From assembly GCA_964469905.1 (NCBI GenBank), contig CAYXZW010000002.1, positions 62,001-126,000 of the forward strand: a stretch of 64,000 bases of DNA. The letters are read 5' to 3'. The DNA is from MVRV01 sp964469905. Its GTDB lineage: Bacteria; Desulfobacterota; Syntrophia; Syntrophales; Smithellaceae. Position 1 is the stretch's first letter. Every line of letters begins with the position of its first letter. The notes below the pieces were generated by a model. The model made no database searches. It saw only the letters and a list, made by a program, of their open reading frames with translations, and was not told the DNA's origin. Shown one piece after another: positions 37,289-46,098 of the stretch. The position numbers and the translations under genes are program-made.

Positions 37289-39406
37289 TCATTCAATGTA
37301 CTCAACAAGCCCTCGCTGTTTAAAGAGATCAGAAATTTTTTTGGCTGTATGAAACGATATTCCCGCTTCCTCAGCAATTTCAATCAGCGATTTTGTACCG
37401 TCAATCATCAGCATAACATCGAAAAGAGCCTGACTCGCGGCAGGTTCTTTTTCAAAATCAAATGTAATGTCATATCGGGAGAGAAAAACTTCACCTTTGA
37501 AAAGATTTCTGGGAATAAAATTATTCTCCCAGATGTCTATGATATTCATGACAAGTTCACATGAATCTTCAAGAGATTTCGACTGGGTTATGCCGGGAGA
37601 ATCATAGCTGGAGTGATATTCTTTATAAAAGCCACCTTCTTGGGATACTCGGGAAAGCGAGAGCATGGGAATCCTGACCCCGGGGGCATTGAACTGGCGT
37701 TCATCGTTGGTAACCACTGTCAGAAACTTTCCTGTCCAACCATGGGGATCGTGTTCCTTTAATGCATGGATACAGCACCTATCGAACTTCGTATTACCAG
37801 CATACGAGAGTTGTAAGGCATGCGGATTTACCAATCCGAGCATTTCTAAGAAAAGCCCTCCCTTCATTCCGGAAAGGAGATGTTCATTATGGCTTAAATA
37901 AGCGATTGAACCTATTGTTTCGGGCAGAATTAATAACCGGTATGAATAGCGATGTTGATCGCTATTCAGCAGGCGGCGCATAACTTCGATTCCCGCAACA
38001 ACGCCGGACAACCCGTCATTGACCATAGCCGGATGACACAAATGAGCACATAATACAATGCAGTCTTCACTTTTACCGGGAACATACACCTCTCCCACTT
38101 TCAGAGCCCCATAGCTGAAGTCAGATTTGATTTCGACCTTGTAGGAATCAGCCACCAGGCTTTCTTTTAATTTTTGGCTGCAACATAAATCCCAGCGCCG
38201 ATTATAATAATTATATTTGAACGGGACTGCATCCGGGATTTGCGGATGTGTCGAAAGATGATCAAGCAATTTACTTCGTGATACCATGCCCGAAAAAGGC
38301 TGGGAATACGAAGCAACGTGTAAAGGATTGTCGGAATAAGAAAACAATCTTGTCCCATCGGCTTTTTCCAGATATGCCTCATGACAGGTCCATTTTTCGG
38401 GGATAATCCATGTCCAGCAATCGGTGCCTGTTGGATATTCGTGGATTGTCATAGGAACCTGCCCTAACAGGGCTTTTAAAGCTGCATCATACCCATCAGA
38501 AATTATATCACGAGGCAACTGCCAGAGAGCATCGATTAACTCCTCCATGGAGGACCCTTTCGATAGATGAATTTTATTCTCCCTTACGCCTACGCGGTCA
38601 TTCTCTTTTTTGATGATCTCGTCCACATCACATGGTGGACCTTTCGCCGTCAACCAGGGATCCTTGCCTAGTTCCTTCATGCCAAAATTGAAATACTCCT
38701 GAGCATTGGCACAGACGATTTCTGAATATCCCAGAGGGACAGACCGGCATATGCCGCAATTACGCGCCTTTTTATCTATTTTTAAAGCGTCGGCTTGACA
38801 GTTTAATATGAAAGGCGCCGCAAAATATATCCATGATTCCTGTTTTATTATCCCGTTATCGTGAATGTCTCCTCGAAACATTTTTTTGAACCGAAACGGA
38901 ACGCCAGCCATTTCCTCAATATGATGGAGGAATGTTGCCCAATATAAACCAAGCCCGATATTGCAAATCTTTCCGCCTGCTTTTCGCAACCGCTCGTACA
39001 CACATCCGACGCCATAACACGTATGGGGCAGCGTTGATAAAAGCATTGCTGCTTTCGGCCCCTTTCCTGCCACTGACAGCATTGGATCTCTTGATCGAAT
39101 AACTCCGGGAAGATTCCGAAAAAATTCCGAAAACGGTCCAACAGTTGATGGTGTCTGCTGAACATCGTATGGTTCGTTCCGTCCAATGGAATAAGTAAAG
39201 GTTGGAATAAGCAATGTCCCGGAATCCTGAAGAACCTCTTGAAATGCACCGTAGAGGACATTACATAGAGTTTCTATGTCTTTTCCTTCCTCAGCATAAC
39301 CTAATCTACCGAGGCTGATATGAGAAAAAATAACGTCCCCCGGCATTACCCCGGCTTGTCGTAATGCCTCAACAAGCATAGATTTATTATAATGCCACTT
39401 TTGCAT
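37289..39406 (-). CDS. AAC(3)-type N-acyltransferase / DUF2172-DUF4910 M28-like / winged-helix fusion
   Basis: A 705-residue three-part protein. Residues 1-265 match the AAC(3) family (VIFSHISLGRLG, LIPTFTYS, HHIEEMAGVPFR), which in polysaccharide loci acylates amino sugars. Residues 285-625 match the DUF2172/DUF4910 aminopeptidase-like family, with M28-style metal ligands visible as H455, D464, E496, D568 and H598. Residues 635-705 form a winged-helix tail. AAC(3)-like and DUF2172 proteins are separate genes in the Campylobacter jejuni flagellin-glycan locus (Cj1296/Cj1297 and Cj1295), and Cj1295 is linked to di-O-methylglycerate on pseudaminic acid. The fusion suggests attachment and trimming of an acyl group act together. 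Chemistry is inferred. Confidence 0.8.
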   Translation of the reverse strand: MQKWHYNKSMLVEALRQAGVMPGDVIFSHISLGRLGYAEEGKDIETLCNVLYGAFQEVLQDSGTLLIPTFTYSIGRNEPYDVQQTPSTVGPFSEFFRNLPGVIRSRDPMLSVAGKGPKAAMLLSTLPHTCYGVGCVYERLRKAGGKICNIGLGLYWATFLHHIEEMAGVPFRFKKMFRGDIHDNGIIKQESWIYFAAPFILNCQADALKIDKKARNCGICRSVPLGYSEIVCANAQEYFNFGMKELGKDPWLTAKGPPCDVDEIIKKENDRVGVRENKIHLSKGSSMEELIDALWQLPRDIISDGYDAALKALLGQVPMTIHEYPTGTDCWTWIIPEKWTCHEAYLEKADGTRLFSYSDNPLHVASYSQPFSGMVSRSKLLDHLSTHPQIPDAVPFKYNYYNRRWDLCCSQKLKESLVADSYKVEIKSDFSYGALKVGEVYVPGKSEDCIVLCAHLCHPAMVNDGLSGVVAGIEVMRRLLNSDQHRYSYRLLILPETIGSIAYLSHNEHLLSGMKGGLFLEMLGLVNPHALQLSYAGNTKFDRCCIHALKEHDPHGWTGKFLTVVTNDERQFNAPGVRIPMLSLSRVSQEGGFYKEYHSSYDSPGITQSKSLEDSCELVMNIIDIWENNFIPRNLFKGEVFLSRYDITFDFEKEPAASQALFDVMLMIDGTKSLIEIAEEAGISFHTAKKISDLFKQRGLVEYIE

Positions 39407-39416
39407 ATATACTAAC

Positions 39417-40598
39417 TCACAACGTTTTTTTCAGTTCAAAGAGATGCCATTCCGGAAATTCATTGGCATAATAATATGCGCGTGGATCGACAGACTTAAA
39501 TCCCGGATCAGGCAGGAGTTCATCCATGTATGTCACCGCAAAGCCGCCTTGAGCAAAAGCCTGGATTAACTTCTGTGTTGTCGGAACAACGCCGAAGTTC
39601 TTTTTCATGTATTCGTTTACTATTGTGAAAGGTCTGTCAATATTACCAAGCCAGGGCGCCAACCAAAAAACGGGGTGTGGTTCAAGACTGACAAAAGTTC
39701 CTTTAGGCTTTAAAATACGCCGTATATCCGCAAACAGTATTTGTATGTCATCCTTACGTTCAGGAAAAACAGGCACAAAATAAAATAATAACGCATCGCT
39801 CATAAAAATAAAATCGGCAGAGCTGTCAGGTATGCCATCAAGAGCACCCCGGGTACCTATATTCATTATTTCAAAACGTGTGTTACCCAGTGCTTGATCC
39901 CTTGCTATCTTAATATACTCTTCGCTCGGATCAATTCCCAGTACATGAGCACCTGCTTTAGCCATCATCTTTGCGTAAATGCCTGTTCCACAACCCACAT
40001 CAAGAACTTCATCGTCAGGTGATATTTTTCGACTGAAATAATCTTTAAGGTAATGTGCCTGGACTGCGCCATAAAGATTATCGGAGCGAACGCTTAGCAA
40101 GTCCCCGGCAAACTTTTGTTCCAACCAGAATTTAGATGGTGATTTACGTTCGACAAGCAGCATGTGTTGCCCCACCTGCTGATGATAATTTCCAAAGTGC
40201 GCTTTGTCCATGATGTTCTTTTTTAGTTGGAACCGGTCACGATATGCTGCTTGATCATCAATTAGGAGGCTGTGCTTCTTTAGTTTGCCGATCAATTCGA
40301 TTATACTAAGCGGTGATGAAATGCCCCATTGAGATACATCCCGAATATAACAGGTAGGATCGGCAAGCGAACCAACCGCAAATGGAAACCGCTCAATATC
40401 CCATATATCGAATTTTTCTCCACCGTATAGCTGGATAATTTCTGGTTCTGATAAAGACTCAACATGACCCAACAAATCAAGCACCCTGCTGTTGACGCCG
40501 AGGCATGTTTTGGCAAACACATTCATTACTACCCAGCGATCCGGATACTTTTCGGAAAACTCAGGAAGGATAATAACGTCTTTAGGCACCCTACTCAT
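39417..40598 (-). CDS. SAM methyltransferase with extra N-terminal domain
   Basis: About 393 residues. Residues from 180 hold the methyltransferase core (VLDVGCGTGIYAK, IMNIGTRGALD, FIFMSDALLFYF). The first 100 residues form an added domain, possibly PqqD-like, with FAKTCLGVNSRVLDLL. The ATG at 40598, with AGAGGTG seven bases upstream, overlaps the stop of the acyl carrier protein gene by eight bases; a GTG nine bases earlier is less likely. Coupling to the ACP suggests it methylates an ACP-bound acyl group or the finished acyl sugar. Inference only. Confidence 0.78.
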   Translation of the reverse strand: MSRVPKDVIILPEFSEKYPDRWVVMNVFAKTCLGVNSRVLDLLGHVESLSEPEIIQLYGGEKFDIWDIERFPFAVGSLADPTCYIRDVSQWGISSPLSIIELIGKLKKHSLLIDDQAAYRDRFQLKKNIMDKAHFGNYHQQVGQHMLLVERKSPSKFWLEQKFAGDLLSVRSDNLYGAVQAHYLKDYFSRKISPDDEVLDVGCGTGIYAKMMAKAGAHVLGIDPSEEYIKIARDQALGNTRFEIMNIGTRGALDGIPDSSADFIFMSDALLFYFVPVFPERKDDIQILFADIRRILKPKGTFVSLEPHPVFWLAPWLGNIDRPFTIVNEYMKKNFGVVPTTQKLIQAFAQGGFAVTYMDELLPDPGFKSVDPRAYYYANEFPEWHLFELKKTL

Positions 40599-40854
40599 TT
40601 TTTTCACCTCTTAGTTGTTCAATGATCTGAACAAGTCCTCCTATCGTTTGGAATTCATAAGTCTGCATACAATCAGCATCAAATTGGATTTTAAATTTTT
40701 CTTCAAATTCCATGACCATCTTTACAATTCCGATCGAATCGATAATGCCTATATCTAAATAATGACATCCTAAATGGTCGGCCTCTGTATCACCGGGAAG
40801 TGGTTTCAGCGCATTGGCTTTGAAAAAACTCAAGACTTCTTCTTTGACATTCAT
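40591..40854 (-). CDS. Acyl carrier protein
   Basis: About 87 residues from an ATG with AAGGAGG eight bases upstream. The phosphopantetheine attachment serine is in DIGIIDSIGIVKM, matching the DSI/DSL motif of acyl carrier proteins, followed by a helix MEFEEKFKIQF and a typical C-terminal helix. It lies in a short run with an AMP-binding ligase, a DRE-TIM aldolase and methyltransferases, so it probably carries a small acyl unit before transfer to a sugar amine. It is a dedicated ACP, not the fatty acid one. A frame extension to 40896 is unlikely. Confidence 0.88.
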   Translation of the reverse strand: MNVKEEVLSFFKANALKPLPGDTEADHLGCHYLDIGIIDSIGIVKMVMEFEEKFKIQFDADCMQTYEFQTIGGLVQIIEQLRGEKNE

Positions 40855-40905
40855 TAATGGAACCTCCTTGGGATTTATGACATCTCGGCAGGACATCGGG
40901 ATTAT

Positions 40906-41571
40906 CTATGGTTCTATGGCGACACAGCGCACCGGTGCACCGTCACCCTGTAATATTTTCAATGGCAAAACAATCAATTCTACTTTCTGCTTTCTGATCT
41001 CCTTTAGATTGCACAGATATTCAACCAAAATAACAGAGTGTTGCAGCATGATCTTGTGGATCGGCGAATCATTAGCACTCCCCTTACCATTCTTAGGATT
41101 ATCGGGCATTGGTGTATCCATGGCTAACAACTTGATACCTCTCTCTATCAACCAATGCGCCGCTTCTTCAGATATGAACGGATGATCACTGTAATAACAC
41201 ATGTTACCCCAATATCTCGACCAGTCAAAGCGCATGATCAGACGTTCCGGGTGAATATTCCCCAGCAAACTCTCGAAGTCAGATACATTTATCTCTTGAT
41301 GTGGTCGTGCATAGGAGAGATCGATAACATAAGCAGGGCCTATAAGAATTTCGAGCGGAAGCTGATCAACTGTCAAACCATCAGGTAAAAAATGGCGAGG
41401 TGCATCACAATGTGTGCCAGTGTGCGTCCCCAAAACAATCTTTCTTGTCTCCCTGTTCTCGATGCCATGTCTGCCAAGAGTTGTGATTTCGACAACCGGA
41501 TGCCAGGGTGCAGGGAACGTGGTCATCCCGTCGTGGATAGAGACGGTTAAGTCGATGATACGTCTGGCCAT
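40906..41571 (-). CDS. Cyclase-family metal hydrolase (kynurenine formamidase-like)
   Basis: A 221-residue protein of the Cyclase/KynB family. The metal-binding motif HTGTHCDAPRHF at 50-61 (H50, H54, D56) and the later AMDTPMPD segment are characteristic. Family members are zinc- or manganese-dependent hydrolases or lactonases of small acyl compounds. Between the ACP and methyltransferase genes it might hydrolyse or cyclise an acyl intermediate. It is of normal length and has its metal ligands. The exact reaction is unknown. Confidence 0.87.
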   Translation of the reverse strand: MARRIIDLTVSIHDGMTTFPAPWHPVVEITTLGRHGIENRETRKIVLGTHTGTHCDAPRHFLPDGLTVDQLPLEILIGPAYVIDLSYARPHQEINVSDFESLLGNIHPERLIMRFDWSRYWGNMCYYSDHPFISEEAAHWLIERGIKLLAMDTPMPDNPKNGKGSANDSPIHKIMLQHSVILVEYLCNLKEIRKQKVELIVLPLKILQGDGAPVRCVAIEP

Positions 41572-41581
41572 GCTTAATACC

Positions 41582-42751
41582 TCATATTTCTACAATGATG
41601 ATATCATCCGGACCATAAATCTTGCCGAATCTCTCTTTTATAGCTATAAGGATTGCCCTGCTGTTTAAACTGGAAAAAATAAAAATTGCCTGGCTTTCGC
41701 CAATAGCTTTTCGCACTTCATCTGGTTGATAAACCGGAAACTTGTCAGAAAAATTCTTCTTCGCAGGATTAGAATCAACAACTAAAGCATTTTTTGGTGG
41801 GGGGGCATTCTCTAAAAATCTCATCAAAACATCATTCGCCGCCCATAAAACTACTTTTTTATTTGTTTCAATATATTTCTGAAGGCGATCCTGATACCTC
41901 CTGACATGCTTTTTTATTTCTTCAACTTTTGACAACCCTTTTAAAAAATACTCTTTATTTTCTAGGTATGTCGAACGCACTGGATCCTTCTTTTCAGACG
42001 GACTTTTTACAAAGGCCGATGTAAATCCAAACCCTCTGCTGCACAATTTACTTGAATGTGACTGCAATTGAAAACCGGCGTGAGAAGCGATTTGGGACAA
42101 TGAGTCAATCGAGAAGTGATTCATATGCTCAAAAAGCAAAAGGCCGGAAATGTCTTTTGGGTATAAAGACAAGTCAGGCACCTCGCATATCATTATTCCA
42201 TCGTCCTTCAATACTTTATGGCATTTTTCCAGGAAGCTCCCAACATGAGGTATATGCTCCAGGACAAAATAATGAGCGACCATATCCACCTTGTGGGGCA
42301 TGTCGTCCAATGACCGATAATCACTTTCAACACTCTGATTCAATTCTGTGGTAATAACCTTTTTAAATACTTTTTTCAGCTCGTCTTGAAATAGTCCCAT
42401 CTGATTACTACCAACTTCCAGAAAGAGCTCCGTACCCTTCAATTGAGTCCGGATAAATTCAATGCGCTTTTCTATGTCGTAATCGAGTATCTGGCCATCC
42501 CAGTAGCAAAAAGAGTCGGCGTAATAGGGGGCTAGACTACGTTCAGTAGGAACGGGAGAAACAAAAACAAACCCGCATGCACGGCAGATTACATTGCGAA
42601 CAGAGAATTTATAAGACCCTGTTTGTGTAGGTGTATTATAATCATATGCCCACAACTCCTCCATATCAATACTGCCGCAGCATTCGCATTCCCGCGGCTC
42701 ATAGTCAAAATCACCGATAAATTTCGCACCCATGCTTTTTTTTGAGTTCAT
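41582..42751 (-). CDS. Class I SAM methyltransferase with zinc-ribbon-like N-terminus
   Basis: About 389 residues. After the start come CECCGS and later CRACGFVFVSP, a four-cysteine zinc domain as in the other C-methyltransferase-like proteins. The Rossmann core has LFLEVGSNQMGLF and VDMVAHYFVLEHI, and a further Rossmann-like C-terminal part has VVLWAANDVLMRF, as in Methyltransf_14 domains. It resembles deoxysugar C-methyltransferases. The chosen ATG leaves ten bases after the AMP-ligase stop; longer frames overlap that gene. Substrate unknown; sugar nucleotide or ACP-bound acyl group. Confidence 0.8.
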   Translation of the reverse strand: MNSKKSMGAKFIGDFDYEPRECECCGSIDMEELWAYDYNTPTQTGSYKFSVRNVICRACGFVFVSPVPTERSLAPYYADSFCYWDGQILDYDIEKRIEFIRTQLKGTELFLEVGSNQMGLFQDELKKVFKKVITTELNQSVESDYRSLDDMPHKVDMVAHYFVLEHIPHVGSFLEKCHKVLKDDGIMICEVPDLSLYPKDISGLLLFEHMNHFSIDSLSQIASHAGFQLQSHSSKLCSRGFGFTSAFVKSPSEKKDPVRSTYLENKEYFLKGLSKVEEIKKHVRRYQDRLQKYIETNKKVVLWAANDVLMRFLENAPPPKNALVVDSNPAKKNFSDKFPVYQPDEVRKAIGESQAIFIFSSLNSRAILIAIKERFGKIYGPDDIIIVEI

Positions 42752-42761
42752 TATTCTGGAA

Positions 42762-44336
42762 TCACGGTTGAAGATGACTGTTTTCCGATACCATGGCCAT
42801 TTCACGGAGTTTGTTCTTTTGGATTTTACCGGATGAACTCAAGGGAAATGCATCAATACTTAAATATTTCGTTGGCACTGAATGAGGACTAAGTTCCCGC
42901 CTGCACAAATTGTCAAGCGAATCTCTTTCCGATGCTAAGGTATGGCCCGGTTTGAATTGAATGATAACAGTCACTTCCTCTCCCTGCAATTCATGGGGAA
43001 GCCCAATAACAGCAACCTGCTCTACCGATGGATGACGCAAAACAATATCCTCAACACCCCGGGGACTGATGTTGAACCCGCCACGAATGATTAAATCTTT
43101 CTTGCGTCCTGTTATAAAAAGATCGCCATCAGCATCGCAATATCCGATGTCCCCCGTAGGAAACCACGAATCTCTGTCAAGAGTAATCACCTCACCTGTT
43201 TGATGGTCAAGATAACCCATCGTCATATGAGGTGTCTGTACCCAAATTTCGCCTGATTCGCCAGAAGGCAAAGAAAGATTAGCCTCATTGAAAATCCTGA
43301 TTTCAACATTCTTAAGAATCCTCCCCACTGAACCTTCCTTGCGGCGATGTATTTCTGAGTTTGCAGATATTAACAGAAGCTCCGACAAGCCATAACTTTC
43401 AAATACTTCAATACCGTATTTCTTCTCAAAATTATCTTTAACCTTTAACAGCAATGGGGCAGTTCCGACAAAGATCTTTTTTACATGTTGATGACAATAC
43501 TCAACACCATCCTTATTCCGGTCAATGCTAAATAGAACTGATAGCATGGTTGGCGTTAACCAGAAAGTATTTGCCTGATATTGAATCACTGGTTCCCAAA
43601 ACCTGAATGCGCTTTGTGCATCAAACTGCCGCGCCAAAACAACGCTTGCACCGGCCATGAAAGGACAGAGCAGTGTATTTAGAAAACCGGCCATATAGGC
43701 CATTGGCAAAACATGGAAAAACCTGTGTTCTTGCGAAACGCCAAAGTCCTTATTAAAAGCAGCGGCATTCCCAAATAGAGAATCTATTTTATGCACAACT
43801 CCCTTGGGCATACTCGTTGTTCCTGACGTGAAATTGATCGAAAACACATCATCATATCTCACATCGGATAACGATTGAAAATCAGGGGATTGTTCCATTC
43901 GCATTGCATCTAAAGTTAAATAGTCTTTTTCGCTGTTCTGCTGCTGTTCAATAAGCGGAAGCAGCGCCAACTGCCTACAAGAACCGTCGTCATATCCATC
44001 GCTCAACTTTTTAGTTGAAGGGCAATAAACGATTAATTTTGCATGCGTTTGCCCTAAAATGAGCGTAACTTCACGCTGATTGAGGCTCGGATTAATCGGG
44101 ACCGCTTCTGCTCCGATAAATAAACAGGCGAAGTAGAGAGCCGCAAATTCCACGGAATTTGATAGCAATATTGCAACGCGGTCAGACTTGCCAATATCAT
44201 GCTGCCTTAAAACCAGCGACAATTGAACAGCCATATGATAAAAATCAGCATATGATAATTGCCGGTTTGTCTGCGATTCAATAATGAATGCACTCTCTGA
44301 ATTTTTTTCGAACACTTCCCGAATGGTTTGTATCAT
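42762..44336 (-). CDS. AMP-dependent acyl ligase (ACP or CoA loading)
   Basis: A 524-residue adenylate-forming enzyme. The P-loop-like motif FTSGTTSMPKGV is at 169-180, followed by YGLSELLL, PTGDIGYCD and GRKKDLIIRGG. Near the end, SSGKIQKNKLRE holds the conserved C-terminal lysine. It activates a carboxylic acid as an acyl-adenylate and transfers it to a thiol. The neighbouring acyl carrier protein is the likely acceptor. Its start overlaps the aldolase stop as TAATG, so the aldolase product or a derivative may be its substrate. All core motifs are intact. Confidence 0.88.
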   Translation of the reverse strand: MIQTIREVFEKNSESAFIIESQTNRQLSYADFYHMAVQLSLVLRQHDIGKSDRVAILLSNSVEFAALYFACLFIGAEAVPINPSLNQREVTLILGQTHAKLIVYCPSTKKLSDGYDDGSCRQLALLPLIEQQQNSEKDYLTLDAMRMEQSPDFQSLSDVRYDDVFSINFTSGTTSMPKGVVHKIDSLFGNAAAFNKDFGVSQEHRFFHVLPMAYMAGFLNTLLCPFMAGASVVLARQFDAQSAFRFWEPVIQYQANTFWLTPTMLSVLFSIDRNKDGVEYCHQHVKKIFVGTAPLLLKVKDNFEKKYGIEVFESYGLSELLLISANSEIHRRKEGSVGRILKNVEIRIFNEANLSLPSGESGEIWVQTPHMTMGYLDHQTGEVITLDRDSWFPTGDIGYCDADGDLFITGRKKDLIIRGGFNISPRGVEDIVLRHPSVEQVAVIGLPHELQGEEVTVIIQFKPGHTLASERDSLDNLCRRELSPHSVPTKYLSIDAFPLSSSGKIQKNKLREMAMVSENSHLQP

Positions 44337-45406
44337 TAGTAATCTACCTGCTCCTCTCCGTGATATTTATCCAGACGAAATCGTGCAGTGAAAACATCAT
44401 CACTACTTTTGCTTATTTCCTTAGCTATGCGCTCCACCATGTCACGCGGTGCATCAACTTTATTCTCTTCACAAACAGCCATAATAAGCCGTCTTGGATC
44501 TATGCGATATTTACTCGAATATTCACGAATAATGCCCATATAGCTTGAATGAAACTGGGCATATCCGCTTATGATATCTATGGCATCATAACCATTCCGC
44601 ATTATGAGCGGCTTTATATATTTTTCCCCCGCATCCAGAACCTTCAGAGGGTTAATGCCCATACGGATACCTTTACGTTCCAGGGCAACAACAAATATCT
44701 CTGTCGGCGTGTTTCCGCCGCCCCTGCCGATGCCCTGCAAAGAGGTGTCAATAACAACCGCACCCAATTCAACAGCCCGCAAAGAATTGGCTACAGCCAA
44801 TTCTAAATTGTTATGGCCATGGAAGCCCAGCTTAATATCGCATTTCTCCTGGACAGCTAAAAAATACTTTTCCATATCCTCCGTCAACATACCACCGGCA
44901 GAGTCCACGATACAGAGAATGTCAGAACCATATTTCTGAGTCAGCACTGCCTTTTCAGCAAATTTATCCGGCTCCATCGCATACGATTTCATAAAATTAG
45001 CGGAAACAAACATGCCATGGCGCTTTGCATGTGTGATAAAGGGCTCGGATTGTTCCACTTCGGTAACATTAGTTCCTATACGAATGAAGTTCATGCCATA
45101 TGCAGCAGCCATATCTATGTCTTCTAATGTTGCGATACCAGGAATACAGAACATTCCCCATTTCGCCTTTTTAAGTGTTTCAGCAGCGACCCGCAGATAC
45201 GTCTCATCACTTTCCGCAGCCTTGCCTTTACCTGCTCTTGAAGCACCAAGGCCAACACCGTGACCAATCTCTATAAGATCAAATCCCAACTCTTCGAGCT
45301 CTTCACAGATAAGCGCAGTATCGCTTGCCGTAAATTTAAAATCAATGGCGTAGCTACCATCTCGCAACGTCACTTCCATAATCTTTAACGTCTTATTTTC
45401 AATCAT
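44336..45406 (-). CDS. DRE-TIM metallolyase, 4-hydroxy-2-oxovalerate aldolase-like
   Basis: A 356-residue TIM-barrel protein. EVTLRDGSY at 11-19 holds the catalytic Arg15 and metal-binding Asp16. HGHNN at 196-200 gives two more metal ligands, and GIGRGGGNTPTE is typical of the aldolase branch (DmpG/MhpE and HMG-CoA-lyase relatives). These enzymes cleave or form carbon-carbon bonds of 4-hydroxy-2-oxo acids. No aromatic-degradation genes are nearby. Coupled by TAATG to an AMP ligase, it probably builds or processes a short-chain acid for attachment to a sugar. The direction of reaction and substrates are inferred. Confidence 0.83.
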   Translation of the reverse strand: MIENKTLKIMEVTLRDGSYAIDFKFTASDTALICEELEELGFDLIEIGHGVGLGASRAGKGKAAESDETYLRVAAETLKKAKWGMFCIPGIATLEDIDMAAAYGMNFIRIGTNVTEVEQSEPFITHAKRHGMFVSANFMKSYAMEPDKFAEKAVLTQKYGSDILCIVDSAGGMLTEDMEKYFLAVQEKCDIKLGFHGHNNLELAVANSLRAVELGAVVIDTSLQGIGRGGGNTPTEIFVVALERKGIRMGINPLKVLDAGEKYIKPLIMRNGYDAIDIISGYAQFHSSYMGIIREYSSKYRIDPRRLIMAVCEENKVDAPRDMVERIAKEISKSSDDVFTARFRLDKYHGEEQVDY

Positions 45407-45474
45407 AAAAGGGCTCTTCTCTTTCAGCGCACAAATAATCTATCAACCGGTTCAAGATGATACTTTCTTTGTCT

Positions 45475-46032
45475 CTATGCCTGTTTCTCTGCACAGGTGT
45501 TCACCCTTCCCAGTAAAATCGCATCGACATAGGTACCCTTCAAAAAATAATGGCTTTTTCTACATCCCTCGATCGAAAATCCGGCCTTTTGGAAACTTTT
45601 TTCCGAACCGATATTGGCGTTATAGCAGCCTGCCGTAAGTTTGTGCAGATTTAACTGACCAAAAGCATAATCAGCCATAAGACGAATAGCCTCTGCTGCA
45701 TAGCCCTTCCCCCAACAATCCTTTTCACCGATAATAAGGGCAACGTCGGCAAACCGATGGATAAAATTGATTGGACCTAATTTAATATTGCCTATGTGGC
45801 GATCACCTTCTTTCAATACGATCGCTAAAAAAACATTATACTCATCACCTATTTTACTTTTTACAAATTCGCTCAATCGTTCCATCGAATTTGGATAAAA
45901 TCTGCTCTCTGTATAGTTTGTAACTTCGGGATCATTCATCCAGCGATAGTAATCTTCATTAACATCGGACAGACGAACTTCTCTTAGATAAAGTTTCTCT
46001 CCTTCAATAAACCGTTTTAATTCGGTAGGCAT
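45475..46032 (-). CDS. GNAT N-acetyltransferase, RimJ/RimL-like
   Basis: A 185-residue GNAT protein. The core LYLREVRLSDVNEDYYRWMN is followed by the acetyl-CoA loop EKDCWGKGYAAEA and NIGSEKSFQKAGF. In pseudaminic pathways PseH acetylates the 4-amino group of UDP-4-amino-4,6-dideoxy-AltNAc; this protein is in the right locus but its sequence is of the general RimL type, so it is only a candidate for that step. C. jejuni also has a second GNAT in its acyl module (Cj1298). It follows the WbuZ gene after 66 bases. Confidence 0.8.
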   Translation of the reverse strand: MPTELKRFIEGEKLYLREVRLSDVNEDYYRWMNDPEVTNYTESRFYPNSMERLSEFVKSKIGDEYNVFLAIVLKEGDRHIGNIKLGPINFIHRFADVALIIGEKDCWGKGYAAEAIRLMADYAFGQLNLHKLTAGCYNANIGSEKSFQKAGFSIEGCRKSHYFLKGTYVDAILLGRVNTCAEKQA

Positions 46033-46098
46033 TGTTGTCTTTCCCCTTATATTAGTAGCCTGATAATTTATAGTTCTTCGACTTGATATTGCTTCTAT

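Noticed and set aside
37289..39406. Aminoglycoside 3-N-acetyltransferase resistance gene
   Set aside because: The N-terminal domain belongs to the AAC(3) family, but it is fused to a DUF4910 domain and lies inside a glycan acyl module, so a sugar-acylating role is much more likely than antibiotic resistance.
44336..45406. Aromatic meta-cleavage pathway aldolase
   Set aside because: The partner acylating aldehyde dehydrogenase and ring-cleavage genes are absent; the gene is coupled to an AMP ligase and lies near an ACP gene.
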